Source: Pseudomonas lundensis (GTDB lineage: Bacteria; Pseudomonadota; Gammaproteobacteria; Pseudomonadales; Pseudomonadaceae). Taken from it: a DNA stretch of 64,000 bases. Below, in pieces: positions 55,193 through 64,000 of the stretch (position 1 is its first letter; each line of letters begins with the position of its first letter). Made by a program: the position numbers and the translations under genes. The notes below the pieces were generated by a model. It did not search any database. It had not been told where the DNA came from and saw only the letters and a list, made by a program, of their open reading frames with translations. The DNA is taken from NCBI RefSeq assembly GCF_001042985.1, contig NZ_JYKY01000006.1, positions 150,440-214,439 on the forward strand, written 5' to 3'.

Positions 55193-56875
55193 TCAAATAC
55201 GAAACTGACCGACCAGGTCTCCGAGCCGCTGCCCCAACTGCGCCAGGCTGCGAGTCGTTTGCGCGCCCTGCTGGGTTTCGTCTGCCACGTTATCCACGGC
55301 GACAGCAATCTGGTGAACACTGCGGTTGATCTCTTCGGCTACCGCCGTCTGCTCTTCTGCTGCACTGGCAATTTGTGCGTTCATCGAGTTGATGGTGCCA
55401 ATCAGTTGCGCCATGGCGTCCAGTGATTCACCCGCCTGATTGGCTTGCTCGGAAGTGCCGACACCCGCTTCGCTGGAACGACGCATGGCTTGGACCGCCT
55501 CATCGGTGCCCTGTTGCAAGCGGTCGATCATGCCTTGAATCTCTTGCGTGCTTTGCTGGGTACGGCTGGCCAGCGCACGCACCTCATCGGCGACGACCGC
55601 AAAGCCCCGACCCGCTTCACCCGCTCGCGCAGCCTCAATGGCAGCGTTCAAGGCCAGCAAGTTGGTCTGGTCAGCAATGGAGCGGATCACACCCAGTACG
55701 CTGACAATTGAGGTCACGTCCTGCTGCAAACTGTCCAACGAAGACCCGCTGCTGCGGATGTCGCTGACCAACGCATGGATCTGCTGAATGCTGCCATCGA
55801 CCACACGCTTGGCCACCTGGCCTTCCTCATCGGTTTTCTGCGCCGCGACCGAAGCGCCCTGAGCACTGCGGGCCACCTCTTGGGCGGCCGAGGACATTTC
55901 ATTGATGGCAGTGGCCACTTGATCCGTCTCGTGACGCTGACGTTCCATGGCCTGCTCAGAACGATGAGCCTGATCAGATACTTGCCCGACCAGCGTCGTC
56001 AATTGGAACGTCATGTCCGTGATCTGACGAACCATCGCGTGGATTTTATCCACGAAGCGGTTGAACGAACGGGCCAGGTCGCCGAGTTCGTCCTGACTGG
56101 TGATCGCCAGACGATGGGTCAAGTCACCCTCGCCCGCGGCAATATCGTCCAGGTTGGCTTTCATCAGGTGCAAGGGGCGCAGGATGGTATTGGCTACCAA
56201 CATGCCAATCACTGCGATGACCAGGAGAACGACAAAGGTGATGGCCACGATGCTGAGGATCATGCCTTGCATGCGCTCTTTGACACTGGCTTCGACCTCC
56301 GCCACCTGCGCTTCGATGCCATCGAGGTTAACGACGGTACCGATCACCATGTCCCATTTGGGCAAGTACTCGGTATAGCCCAATTTGGGTACTAATACGT
56401 GTTCGTTGCCCGGCAATGAGGAGCTGTATTGAGCATAATGGCTGCCGTCCTTGGCCACGCGCACCAGCTCGCGGTTGGTGTACACGCCATTCGGATCGCG
56501 ATTGTCCTGAAAGTTTTTGCCGACGCCTTCCGGGCTATTGCCTTTGAACAGGCGCACGGTTTGCGAGTCATAGCCGAAAAAATAGCCGTCAGTGCCGTAG
56601 GTGATGTTGGAGAGCAACTTGATCACCTGCGCCCGCGCAGCCTCATCCCCCGGTTGCGCGGCATCGTAGAGAGGCTTGATCGCGGTCATCGCCACTTCAA
56701 CGTAGCTTTTCAGGGTGGTCTTGGCGTCATTGAGCAGGCGCTGCCGAGTTTCCTCCACTTCCTGGTTGGCCTGATTTTGCAAAATCCAGACAGTCGTCAG
56801 ACTCATGACCAGGGCAAACAACAAGACCGGCAACACTGCGAGGGACAACACTTTTGCCTTCAGGCTCAGGCGCAT
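55193..56875 (-). CDS. Methyl-accepting chemotaxis protein, CtpM-like (sCache)
   Basis: A 560-residue chemoreceptor. The first helix ([20 protein letters not shown]) is followed by a periplasmic single-Cache sensor (about residues 32-200; [20 protein letters not shown] is typical sCache), a second helix (about 205-228), HAMP and a signalling domain with the hairpin tip [29 protein letters not shown] split over the CheA/CheW contact. Gene order matches PA2652 (CtpM, malate sensor), so malate or related dicarboxylates are a fair guess. A sigma-28 promoter lies 34 bases upstream. Confidence 0.88.
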   Translation of the reverse strand: MRLSLKAKVLSLAVLPVLLFALVMSLTTVWILQNQANQEVEETRQRLLNDAKTTLKSYVEVAMTAIKPLYDAAQPGDEAARAQVIKLLSNITYGTDGYFFGYDSQTVRLFKGNSPEGVGKNFQDNRDPNGVYTNRELVRVAKDGSHYAQYSSSLPGNEHVLVPKLGYTEYLPKWDMVIGTVVNLDGIEAQVAEVEASVKERMQGMILSIVAITFVVLLVIAVIGMLVANTILRPLHLMKANLDDIAAGEGDLTHRLAITSQDELGDLARSFNRFVDKIHAMVRQITDMTFQLTTLVGQVSDQAHRSEQAMERQRHETDQVATAINEMSSAAQEVARSAQGASVAAQKTDEEGQVAKRVVDGSIQQIHALVSDIRSSGSSLDSLQQDVTSIVSVLGVIRSIADQTNLLALNAAIEAARAGEAGRGFAVVADEVRALASRTQQSTQEIQGMIDRLQQGTDEAVQAMRRSSEAGVGTSEQANQAGESLDAMAQLIGTINSMNAQIASAAEEQTAVAEEINRSVHQIAVAVDNVADETQQGAQTTRSLAQLGQRLGDLVGQFRI

Positions 56876-56909
56876 GGCTTTTACTCTTTTTAAGAAACGA
56901 CTTACTGCG

Positions 56910-56936
56910 TTAACGGCCTGAATCCTACAAAGTTAA
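56910..56936 (-). promoter_or_regulatory. Sigma-28 (FliA) promoter of the CtpM-like chemoreceptor
   Basis: On the minus strand TTAACTTT-N11-GCCGTTAA matches the FliA consensus TAAAGTTT-N11-GCCGATAA with seven of eight -10 positions and the right spacing. It lies 34 bases upstream of the start codon, typical of flagellar-class chemoreceptor genes. Confidence 0.7.
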
Positions 56937-56978
56937 GACCGCACACAGGTGTTTATTCATAAATGGTCAGCCCGCCGC

Positions 56979-58301
56979 TTACAGCGTCATTGCCGCAACC
57001 CAGCCGAACGCCAGCAGTGGCAAGTTGTAATGCAGGAAAGTGGGCACCACGGTGTCCCAAATATGGTGATGCTGGCCGTCAACGTTCAGACCGGAGGTCG
57101 GACCGAGGGTTGAATCTGAAGCCGGGGACCCGGCATCGCCTAACGCACCGGCAGTGCCCACGATGCAAACGATGGCCATTGGACTGAAACCCAGTTGAAC
57201 GCAGAGCGGAACGAAAATGGCTGCCAGGATGGGCACGGTCGAAAACGACGAGCCAATCCCCATGGTCACCAGCAAGCCGACCAGCAGCATCAGCAGTGCT
57301 CCGACGCCTTTACTGTGATTGATCCAGCCGGCAGACGCCTCAACCAGGGATTTCACTTCGCCAGTGGCTTTCATCACTTCGGCAAACCCCGAGGCCGCAA
57401 TCATGATGAAGCCGATCATGGCCATCATTTTCATGCCTTCGGTAAACAGGTCGTCGGTCTCACGCCAGCGCACGATGCCCGAGGCAGAAAAAATCAGAAA
57501 ACCGACCAGTGCGCCAATGATCATCGAACCCAGCCACAGTTGAACAATGAAGGCCGCCGCGATGGCCACACCGGCGACCAGCAGGGTGCGCGGGTTATAG
57601 CGAATGGCAGTTTGCTCGACCTGCTCGATTTTCGACAAGTCGTACTCACGCTTTTTGCGGTAGCTGATAAACACGGCAACCAGCAAACCGAACAGCATGC
57701 CCAACGCCGGAATGGCCATGGCGTGGGTGACATTGACCTGGCTGATATCCACGCCCCCTTTGCTGACATTGGCGAGCAAGATCTGGTTGAGGAAAATGTT
57801 GCCAAAGCCCACAGGCAAGAACATGTACGGCGTGATCAGGCCAAATGTCATGACACAGGCAATCAGGCGACGGTCGATCCGCAATTTGGTCAAGACGTAC
57901 AGCAGCGGAGGCACCAGCAAAGGGATAAACGCAATGTGGATCGGCAAGATGTTCTGCGAGGATATGGCCACCACCAGCAACAGGACGATCAATAACCACT
58001 TGATCCGGTTCCCGCCTGCAGTCTGTTGTTTGTTAACCAATGTGAGGGCTTTATCGGCCAAGGCATGTGCCAGGCCTGATTTGGCGATGGCTACAGCGAA
58101 GGCACCGAGCATTGCATACGACAGTGCGACCTGCGCTCCACCGCCCAGCCCGCTGTTGAACGCATTAAGGGTTTCTTCGACACCCAACCCACCCACCAGG
58201 CCGCCGACGACAGCACCGACGATCAGAGCGATGACCACATGCACACGGGACAGACTGAGCACCAACATGATGCCGACCGCGGCAACAACTGCATTTATCA
58301 T
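56979..58301 (-). CDS. Na+/H+ antiporter family transporter (PA2653-like)
   Basis: A 440-residue inner-membrane protein with about eleven helices. It belongs to the Na+/H+ antiporter family (NhaC/ArsB-like superfamily): [37 protein letters not shown] and [19 protein letters not shown] are the conserved loops. It lies between two chemoreceptors as PA2653 does in P. aeruginosa, so its substrate may be one the receptors sense; its real solute is unknown. ATG 58301 (GAGG at spacing 6) replaces a longer frame. The gap of 301 bases upstream holds a FliA promoter for the divergent gene and no other gene. Confidence 0.85.
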   Translation of the reverse strand: MINAVVAAVGIMLVLSLSRVHVVIALIVGAVVGGLVGGLGVEETLNAFNSGLGGGAQVALSYAMLGAFAVAIAKSGLAHALADKALTLVNKQQTAGGNRIKWLLIVLLLVVAISSQNILPIHIAFIPLLVPPLLYVLTKLRIDRRLIACVMTFGLITPYMFLPVGFGNIFLNQILLANVSKGGVDISQVNVTHAMAIPALGMLFGLLVAVFISYRKKREYDLSKIEQVEQTAIRYNPRTLLVAGVAIAAAFIVQLWLGSMIIGALVGFLIFSASGIVRWRETDDLFTEGMKMMAMIGFIMIAASGFAEVMKATGEVKSLVEASAGWINHSKGVGALLMLLVGLLVTMGIGSSFSTVPILAAIFVPLCVQLGFSPMAIVCIVGTAGALGDAGSPASDSTLGPTSGLNVDGQHHHIWDTVVPTFLHYNLPLLAFGWVAAMTL

Positions 58302-58546
58302 TACAACCTCATGGCTCACACAACGTGAAAACACCGTCGTGCGGATGATTCCGGGCAAAAGACTGCTGTTCCAGTCGCCGGATTTGGAAAGGAGGATTTA
58401 TTTGAGGGCGCACACTTTGCAGCAGCATTGCCGCCTTGTCAAAGCGCGTGCCTTGCCTTGCCATCAAACGCCCCGCATCCGGCTTTAACCCTAGTAAATA
58501 AAGGGCCAAATCAAATTTTAAAAAGCCTGATTTCAGGTTTCAACGG

Positions 58547-58573
58547 TAAAGAAATGTGTCAATCGGCCGCTAA
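58547..58573 (+). promoter_or_regulatory. Sigma-28 (FliA) promoter of the TlpQ-like chemoreceptor
   Basis: TAAAGAAA-N11-GCCGCTAA matches the FliA consensus TAAAGTTT-N11-GCCGATAA at nearly every important base. It lies 30 bases upstream of the chemoreceptor start. The downstream GGATG carries its ribosome binding site. Confidence 0.8.
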
Positions 58574-58602
58574 CAGACAAAGCCTCTTTTTAGGATGTCT
58601 CC

Positions 58603-60750
58603 ATGTCGATCAGACAGCTTTCCATTCAATGGAAAATCACCCTGCTTTCCGGACTTTGTTTATTGGCGATTGTGACGTTGCTGGTGGGATTGTCCCTTTA
58701 TCGCATGGAGCACAATTCGGAGCTGGTGAAAGCCTCCAGCACCCAGATGCTCAATGAGTCAGCCCAAGCCCGTATCGAATCACAGGGCGAGGCTCAGGCG
58801 CTGGCCATCAGTCGCCAGTTCATGGATGCGTATCAATATGGAAATGGCTTCGCCCGTCAGGTGCTCTTTCTGCGCGAGCAATCGGAAAAACGTTTTCTGG
58901 ATGCGTTTGATCTGCGCGAAGACCTGACCCGTCAGGTAAAAGCCGCCTTGCAGGCCAACCCGGACTTGCTCGGTTTGTCTCTGGTGTTTGAAGCGAACGC
59001 GCTGGATGGCAAAGACCAGCTGTTTGATCATCAAAAAGAGCTGGGCAGTAACGACAAAGGCCGTTTTGCCCTGTATTGGTCGCAACCGACGCCGGGCAAG
59101 CTGACGTCGATGGCGCTTCCTGAAAGTGACATGGCTGATACCAGCACCGGTCCGAGCGGACAGGCCAATAACGCCTGGTTCACTTGCCCGCGCAAGACCC
59201 TGAAGCCGTGCATCATTGAGCCCTACTTTTATGAAATAGACGGGCAAAACGTGCTGCTGACCAGCATCGTATTTCCCCTCATGGTTAACGGCAAAGTGAT
59301 TGCATCGCTGTCCGTGGATATTAATCTCAACAGCCTGCAAGCCCTCAGCCAGGACGCCAGCCAGAAACTTTACGGCGGCCAGACCAACGTAGGCATTATC
59401 AGCTCGGTCGGTTTGCTCGCAGGCTACAGTGCCGACGCCAGCAAGCTCAGTCAGCGCCTGGATGCCGTAGATCGTGAAAATGGCGCACAACTGCTGCACA
59501 TGATGACCACGGGCGGGCAAGCCCAAAGCCTGCGCAATCAGGGGCGTCTGAAAGTACTCACGCCGTTCTTTCCCATCCCGGGGAGCCAACCTTGGGGGGT
59601 TTTGCTGGACGTGCCTGAAAAAGTGCTGGTCGGCCCGGCTGAAACCTTGCAGGCCGAGCTGGATGAGCGCAATAACGCCGGCACATTGATTGAGCTGAGC
59701 CTGGGCCTGCTGGCGGCGATCGTCGGCCTGGTGCTTATCTGGTTCATGGCGCGCAGCGTAACGCGTCCTATCCTGGGCGTGGCTCACATGCTGGAGGATA
59801 TCGCCAGTGGCGAAGGTGACCTGACGCGCCGCCTGACGTACGACAAAAAAGACGAGCTTGGCCAGTTGGCCGGTTGGTTTAACCGTTTTCTGGACAAGCT
59901 GCAGCCGATCATTGCCGAGGTCAAACGCTCCGTGCAGGATGCGCGCAGCACTGCCGATCAATCGGCCGCCATTGCCACGCAGACCAGCGCTGGTATGGAG
60001 CAGCAATACCGTCAGGTCGACCAGGCTGCCACGGCGTCCCACGAAATGAGTGCCACGGCACAGGACGTTGCCCGCAGCGCCGCTCAGGCTGCGCAAGCCG
60101 CGCGGGATGCAGACCAGGCGACCCGTGAAGGCTTGACCATCATTGACCGCACCACCAACAGCATCGATCACCTGGCTGCCGACATGAACGACGCCATGAC
60201 CCAAGTGGAGGGGCTGGCAGCCAACAGTGAAAAAATCGGGACGGTGCTGGAAGTGATTCGCGCCATTGCCGAACAAACCAACTTGTTGGCCTTGAACGCC
60301 GCCATTGAGGCGGCCCGGGCCGGTGAAGCGGGTCGCGGATTCGCAGTAGTGGCCGATGAAGTCCGTAACCTCGCGCGGCGCACGCAAGAATCCGTGGAAG
60401 AAACCCGCCAGGTGATTGAGCAATTGCAAGCGGGCACGCAAGTGGTCGTCAGCTCAATGGGCAATAGTCATCGTCAGGCGCAAGGCAGTGTTGAGCAGGT
60501 CGGACAGGCCGTCACCGCCCTGCAACAAATCGGCAATGCCGTGACCGTGATTACGGATATGAACTTGCAGATTGCCAGCGCGGCGGAAGAACAGAGCGCG
60601 GTGGCGGAAGAAATCAACAACAACGTGTCGACTATTCGTGATGTCACGGAGTCATTGTCTGAACAGGCAAATGAATCGGCGCGGGTCAGTCAGTCGCTGA
60701 ACGAACTGGCCAATCAACAACAGACGCTCATGGATCAGTTCCGGGTCTGA
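58603..60750 (+). CDS. Methyl-accepting chemotaxis protein, TlpQ-like (dCache)
   Basis: A 715-residue chemoreceptor. The N-terminal helix ([20 protein letters not shown]) is followed by a long periplasmic dCache domain (about residues 35-370), a helix ([21 protein letters not shown]), HAMP (about 400-455) and a signalling domain with [21 protein letters not shown]. Size and position match PA2654, TlpQ of P. aeruginosa (polyamine and histamine sensor), hence the inferred ligand class. Signalling needs CheW/CheA elsewhere. Monocistronic from a FliA promoter. Confidence 0.88.
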   Translation: MSIRQLSIQWKITLLSGLCLLAIVTLLVGLSLYRMEHNSELVKASSTQMLNESAQARIESQGEAQALAISRQFMDAYQYGNGFARQVLFLREQSEKRFLDAFDLREDLTRQVKAALQANPDLLGLSLVFEANALDGKDQLFDHQKELGSNDKGRFALYWSQPTPGKLTSMALPESDMADTSTGPSGQANNAWFTCPRKTLKPCIIEPYFYEIDGQNVLLTSIVFPLMVNGKVIASLSVDINLNSLQALSQDASQKLYGGQTNVGIISSVGLLAGYSADASKLSQRLDAVDRENGAQLLHMMTTGGQAQSLRNQGRLKVLTPFFPIPGSQPWGVLLDVPEKVLVGPAETLQAELDERNNAGTLIELSLGLLAAIVGLVLIWFMARSVTRPILGVAHMLEDIASGEGDLTRRLTYDKKDELGQLAGWFNRFLDKLQPIIAEVKRSVQDARSTADQSAAIATQTSAGMEQQYRQVDQAATASHEMSATAQDVARSAAQAAQAARDADQATREGLTIIDRTTNSIDHLAADMNDAMTQVEGLAANSEKIGTVLEVIRAIAEQTNLLALNAAIEAARAGEAGRGFAVVADEVRNLARRTQESVEETRQVIEQLQAGTQVVVSSMGNSHRQAQGSVEQVGQAVTALQQIGNAVTVITDMNLQIASAAEEQSAVAEEINNNVSTIRDVTESLSEQANESARVSQSLNELANQQQTLMDQFRV

Positions 60751-60773
60751 TTGTGCAAAGGCGACGACATGCC

Positions 60774-62108
60774 TCAGGCTGTCGTCGCCCCGTTTGCTGG
60801 GTGCACCAGTTCAATAGTGACCAACAAACCGCCCCACTCGCCTGTTGTCAACTGCATACTAGCGCCCCAGGCGTCGACTATGTCGCGCACGATCCCCAGT
60901 CCCAAACCATGGCCAGCCGTCTGCTCGTCGAGACGCGTACCGCGACTGACTACTTGATCGCGCTCTCCCTCGGGGATGCCCGGACCGTCGTCCTGCACTT
61001 GAATGTCATACCCGACTTCCGTTTGCCGCAAACGCAGCTCGACGCGGGCATCCGCCCATTTGCACGCGTTGTCCAATAAGGTGCCCAATAACTCAAGCAT
61101 GTCTTCGCGATCCCAGGGCAAATGCAGGTTCGACGGTGAGTCAAAGGTGATCGTAAGATGCTGGCCGTGAATCATGCTTAGGGTGGCGAGCAACGCAGGT
61201 AACTCGGCATCGGCATCAAATTGGGCGCCCGGTAGGGCATCCCCCGCGAGACGGGCCCGATTAAGTTCGCGGTTCATGCGCTGTTCTATGTGCTCAAGTT
61301 GGTCATGCAAGGTGCGCTGGATTTCGGGATAGGCCGCGAGACGTGGGTCGTTGGTAAGACTCATCAGCACTGCCAGGGGCGTTTTCAGGGCATGCCCCAG
61401 ATTGCCTAAGGCATTGCGTGAACGCTTAAGGGTGTCTTCCGTGTGTGCCAGGAGGTGGTTGATTTGCGTGACCAGCGGCTCCAGTTCAAGGGGCACCTGC
61501 GCATCCAATTGAGAGCGTTGGCCTTGCTGTAACTGAGCTATTTGTTTGCGGGCTATCTCCAATGGCCGCAGTGCGCGTTGGACGGTTACACGTTGCAGCA
61601 TCAGGATGATGATTAACGCCGCCACCCCCATGGCTAAACCAATGCGTTGTACTTGCTTCAGGCTGGCGCGTATGGGCGAGTAATCTTGGGCAACGGTGAT
61701 GGAAACCACCTGCCCCAAACGTTTGTAGTCGCTTCGCAGCACGAGCAACATCTGGTTATCCGGGCCTGGCTGGAGTTTGCTGCTCAACCCTGGCTTGGCT
61801 GTCTTGGGCAGTTGACTGTCCCAGAGGGATCGAGACCTCCAGTGGATGTCCCCAAACTCAATACTGAAGTAATGTCCGGAAAACGGACGCTGATAAGCGG
61901 GCGCCAGACGTCGCTCATCCAGTTGTAATCCTTGGGGGCCCCGGCTTAATGCAATCAACAGGTTTTCACTGTCATTTTGTAAGCCTGACTCCAGATAACG
62001 CTGCAGACCTGTTTCAAATAACCACAGGCTAACCTGCCCCACTACAAGGCCTGCTACCAGCAAGACACTGACAAGCCCAAGACTGAGCCTGCGCTGGATT
62101 GATCTCAT
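60774..62108 (-). CDS. Sensor histidine kinase, BqsS/CarS-like
   Basis: A 444-residue membrane kinase. Two helices (about 8-32 and 157-172) bound a periplasmic domain of about 120 residues. HAMP and HisKA follow with His239 in LGHALKTPL (HAxxTP variant); the ATPase part has DNACKWA and GHGLGLGI. It is coupled to the response regulator by an ATGA overlap. Order PepSY-regulator-kinase next to a TlpQ-like gene matches PA2658-PA2657-PA2656, the BqsRS/CarRS system that senses Fe(II) or calcium. The RExxE iron motif reported for BqsS was not found here. Confidence 0.85.
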   Translation of the reverse strand: MRSIQRRLSLGLVSVLLVAGLVVGQVSLWLFETGLQRYLESGLQNDSENLLIALSRGPQGLQLDERRLAPAYQRPFSGHYFSIEFGDIHWRSRSLWDSQLPKTAKPGLSSKLQPGPDNQMLLVLRSDYKRLGQVVSITVAQDYSPIRASLKQVQRIGLAMGVAALIIILMLQRVTVQRALRPLEIARKQIAQLQQGQRSQLDAQVPLELEPLVTQINHLLAHTEDTLKRSRNALGNLGHALKTPLAVLMSLTNDPRLAAYPEIQRTLHDQLEHIEQRMNRELNRARLAGDALPGAQFDADAELPALLATLSMIHGQHLTITFDSPSNLHLPWDREDMLELLGTLLDNACKWADARVELRLRQTEVGYDIQVQDDGPGIPEGERDQVVSRGTRLDEQTAGHGLGLGIVRDIVDAWGASMQLTTGEWGGLLVTIELVHPANGATTA

Positions 62109-62773
62109 GGAGTGCCCGATCCAAAGATGTATCCTTGCCCGCGGCGCGTTTCAATCACATCACGTCCCAATTTGCGGCGCAGGTGGTTTACATGCACTTC
62201 CAATACATTGGAATCACGCTCGGTTTCACCATCATATAAGTGCTCGGATAGATGGCTTTTCGAGAGAATTTGTTGCGGATGCAACATGAAATACCGCAAT
62301 AACCGGAACTCGGCAGCGGTCAGTTGAATATCGACACCATCCCGGGTAACACATTGACGGCCTTCATCCAGTTGCAAGCCGGCCGACGTTAATACCGGTT
62401 GATTGGCATGGCCATGCGAGCGTCGTAACAGCGCCTGCACCCGCAATTGCAATTCTTCTGGATGGAAGGGTTTGGTCAGATAATCATCCGCTCCGGCCTT
62501 GAGGCCCTCTATCCGCTCCGCCCAAGAGCTGCGGGCTGTGAGTATCAAGACTGGGGTGGTCACGCCACCTGCTCGCCACTGTTGTAAAACGTCTATGCCG
62601 GGCAGACCCGGTAATCCCAAGTCAAGAATGATCAAGTCATAAGGCTCGCTTTGCCCTTCATGGAGAGCGTCACGGCCATCAGCAAGCCAGTCAACGGCAT
62701 AACCTTGACGGGTCAGGGCGGCAGTCAACTCATCAGCCAATGGCACATGATCTTCAACCAGCAACAAACGCAT
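62105..62773 (-). CDS. OmpR-family response regulator, BqsR/CarR-like
   Basis: A 222-residue regulator. The receiver domain has phospho-acceptor Asp51 ([10 protein letters not shown]), the acidic pair near the start (VEDH), the switch Thr (LTARSS) and Lys ([12 protein letters not shown]). The C-terminal winged helix (about 125-222) has [13 protein letters not shown] and [14 protein letters not shown]. Its ATG overlaps the PepSY gene stop by one base (TAATG). A BqsR-like box lies upstream of the operon, consistent with autoregulation. Confidence 0.9.
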   Translation of the reverse strand: MRLLLVEDHVPLADELTAALTRQGYAVDWLADGRDALHEGQSEPYDLIILDLGLPGLPGIDVLQQWRAGGVTTPVLILTARSSWAERIEGLKAGADDYLTKPFHPEELQLRVQALLRRSHGHANQPVLTSAGLQLDEGRQCVTRDGVDIQLTAAEFRLLRYFMLHPQQILSKSHLSEHLYDGETERDSNVLEVHVNHLRRKLGRDVIETRRGQGYIFGSGTP

Positions 62774-63087
62774 TAATCGTCTTCCTTATCTTCGAACAAT
62801 TCACCATCACGGGCGTCGAACTTGAGCTCTCGAACAACGCCTTTCTTGGTCAACAGTTCGACTTCATAAACGTAGCGACCGTGTTTTTTTTCCAACTCAA
62901 CTTCCAGCAATCTGGAAGCCGGGTAGCGCTCAAGGGCTCTGTCCACAAACTGCTCAAACGGCAAAATAATCCCTTTTTGGCGCAGGCGCAGTGCTTCATC
63001 CGGCCCCAGATCCCGCGCGACAGCCAGCGAGCAAACACCAAAAAGCATTAAAACCAGCAGAGCTTTAGCGCCCCCGCTCCCGTACAT
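62773..63087 (-). CDS. PepSY-domain periplasmic protein
   Basis: A 104-residue protein with a signal peptide ([18 protein letters not shown]) and one PepSY domain ([37 protein letters not shown] and [13 protein letters not shown]). PepSY proteins often sense or modulate envelope peptidases or two-component signalling. Here it leads the operon with the BqsRS-like pair. ATG 63087 is preferred (AGGAG at spacing 6) over an upstream in-frame start. Confidence 0.88.
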   Translation of the reverse strand: MYGSGGAKALLVLMLFGVCSLAVARDLGPDEALRLRQKGIILPFEQFVDRALERYPASRLLEVELEKKHGRYVYEVELLTKKGVVRELKFDARDGELFEDKEDD

Positions 63088-63155
63088 GGTATCTCCTGAT
63101 GTCCAGCGCATAAGGTGGTGTTGAATGCTGGAGGTGTTAACTCTACTGGTCATGG

Positions 63156-63171
63156 CTTAACTTAAACTGAA
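63156..63171 (-). promoter_or_regulatory. Candidate BqsR box upstream of the PepSY gene
   Basis: On the minus strand TTCAG-N6-TTAAG; the known BqsR motif is TTAAG-N6-TTAAG, so one mismatch at the correct 11-base period. A second TTAAG abuts the last one. It lies about 70 bases before the PepSY start, in the divergent promoter shared with queD. Confidence 0.45.
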
Positions 63172-63307
63172 GATATCGGGCATTTTGTCGCTGATCATAC
63201 TCCGGTCCCGCTCAGGTTGAGCGCTGCGCCGGGGTTAACTGTTAAACTCTGTTTCTGCTTTCATCACACACGTGAAAGCCCCCCTTTCTTCAAGAGCTGC
63301 TAACACT

Positions 63308-63664
63308 GTGGAAATTTTCAAAGAGTTTACCTTCGAGTCGGCGCACCGCCTGCCTTTCGTTCCGCAAGGACACAAATGCGGACGCTTGCACGGCCACTCA
63401 TTCAAAGTAGCGATCCATTTAAGCGGTGAAATAAACGCTTCGACTGGCTGGATTCGGGACTTTTCTGAGATCAAAGCGATTTTCAGGCCTCTCTATGAAG
63501 TGCTTGATCATAACTATTTGAATGACATTCCTGGTCTGGAAAATCCAACGAGCGAAGTGCTTGCCACGTGGATATGGCAGCAGTTGAAACCTTTGCTGCC
63601 AGAGTTGTCAGCAATACGGATTCACGAAACCTGTACCAGCGGTTGCATTTATCGCGGCGAGTGA
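63308..63664 (+). CDS. queD: 6-carboxytetrahydropterin synthase QueD
   Basis: A 118-residue pterin synthase. Zinc ligands are His in ESAHRLP and LHGHSFKV; the catalytic Cys is in [35 protein letters not shown] and the Glu of [12 protein letters not shown] complete the active site. It makes carboxytetrahydropterin for queuosine tRNA modification. The GTG at 63308 gives the usual E-I-F-K-E-F-T-F start; another GTG at 63272 is possible but gives an atypical extension. Confidence 0.9.
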   Translation: MEIFKEFTFESAHRLPFVPQGHKCGRLHGHSFKVAIHLSGEINASTGWIRDFSEIKAIFRPLYEVLDHNYLNDIPGLENPTSEVLATWIWQQLKPLLPELSAIRIHETCTSGCIYRGE

Positions 63665-63692
63665 TTTCGAAGTTAGCGGTTTGTTTCATCCC

Positions 63693-63725
63693 AACCTGCG
63701 AGCAGTGTGTTCGCAGGTTTTTTTT
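63693..63725 (+). terminator. Rho-independent terminator of queD
   Basis: AACCTGCGA pairs with TCGCAGGTT across a 9-base loop followed by T8, 29 bases after the queD stop. Confidence 0.92.
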
Positions 63726-63831
63726 GACCAAAAAACGGGTTTAGCCCCGTCAATTGAGGCCGTCGGAGGCGTGTAACTCTTCTTGAGGAATGGGATTCCC
63801 CGTAGAAATACCTGAAGGCTTTTTTTAAGGC

Positions 63832-63874
63832 AAAAAAACAAAATCCCCGTCTGCGTGAGCAGACAGGGATTTTG
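63832..63874 (-). terminator. rRNA operon terminator
   Basis: On the minus strand AAAATCCC-GTCTGC pairs with GCAGAC-GGGATTTT around a four-base loop, then TTTTGTTTTTTT. It lies just after the 5S rRNA 3' end and is the expected end of an rRNA operon. Confidence 0.9.
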
Positions 63875-63881
63875 GAATTTA

Positions 63882-64000
63882 ATCTTGACGATGACCTACT
63901 CTCACATGGGGAAACCCCACACTACCATCGGCGATGCATCGTTTCACTGCTGAGTTCGGGATGGGATCAGGTGGTTCCAATGCTCTATGGTCGTCAAGAA
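63882..64000 (-). rRNA. rrf: 5S ribosomal RNA
   Basis: The minus strand reads the typical Pseudomonas 5S: TTGACGACCATAGAGCATTGG, a CCACCTGATCCCATCCCGAA loop, AACGATGCATCGCCGATGG and the 3' end GTAGGTCATCGTCAAG, which pairs with the 5' end. The 5' end lies at or within a base or two of the window edge. The 23S and 16S genes would lie outside to the right, transcribed leftwards. Confidence 0.95.

Noticed and set aside
58309..58509. 66-codon minus-strand frame upstream of the antiporter gene
   Set aside because: It lacks a ribosome binding site, overlaps promoter DNA and has no recognisable features.
58780..60441. Minus-strand frame of 553 codons in the TlpQ-like gene
   Set aside because: Antisense shadow; the plus-strand protein has complete chemoreceptor domains and a promoter.
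63140..63175. PhoP or PmrA box
   Set aside because: The CTTAA direct repeats have no 5-base spacer, so the PmrA-type box does not fit; the BqsR spacing with one mismatch fits better.
1..64000. CRISPR arrays, insertion sequences, prophage and tRNA genes
   Set aside because: No regularly spaced direct repeats, transposase-like or integrase-like proteins, or convincing cloverleafs were seen when reading the gaps.

Overview
This 64 kb window is ordinary chromosomal DNA of a Pseudomonas in the fluorescens lineage. It is gene-dense (about 65 protein genes), roughly 60% GC, with typical Pseudomonas gene pairs: fabA-fabB beside a PA1611-type hybrid kinase, a KAS III/ECF sigma pair of PA3286-PA3285 type, and a chemoreceptor/transporter/chemoreceptor/two-component cluster of PA2652-PA2657 type. 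No IS element, prophage, CRISPR array or tRNA was seen. The right edge is the 3' end of an rRNA operon (5S gene on the minus strand, with its terminator).

Left third (1-29 kb): a CvfB-type RNA-binding protein with two small membrane genes; a TorF-type porin; an SrmB-like DEAD-box helicase; a YbdG-type MscS channel; azoR with a divergent LysR regulator; ppiA; an ABC exporter; aqpZ; a frameshifted FemAB/GNAT-like acyltransferase; a porin behind a good Pho box; an ECF sigma/anti-sigma pair next to a KAS III gene; hrpA; aceK; two EamA exporters facing each other; lpxO; and cysK.

Middle (29-47 kb): a MoxR ATPase with its von Willebrand A partner, the pxpABC 5-oxoprolinase operon, a YafJ amidotransferase, oligopeptidase B, several RNA and nucleic-acid enzymes, two alpha/beta hydrolases, a DUF4892 gene preceded by a relic of a glutathione S-transferase start, and a gpsA-DUF4389-sixA operon.

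Right third (47-64 kb): the hybrid sensor kinase, fabAB, a small lower-GC accessory patch (an orphan protein and a secreted amidohydrolase), OsmC, pirin, a CtpM-like and a TlpQ-like chemoreceptor (each with a sigma-28 promoter) flanking a Na+/H+ antiporter-family transporter, a PepSY-BqsR-BqsS-like operon with a BqsR-type box, queD and the 5S rRNA.

The most interesting item is a complete transcription-attenuation module in front of the EamA exporter at 26277-27140. It has a sigma-70 promoter, a 53-codon leader ORF whose last 14 residues include 7 valines, a hairpin overlapping the leader stop codon, a possible antiterminator pairing, and a T-tailed terminator just before the exporter start. 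It looks like the ilv-type leader of enteric bacteria but controls an exporter, so a valine or branched-chain amino acid efflux role is inferred.
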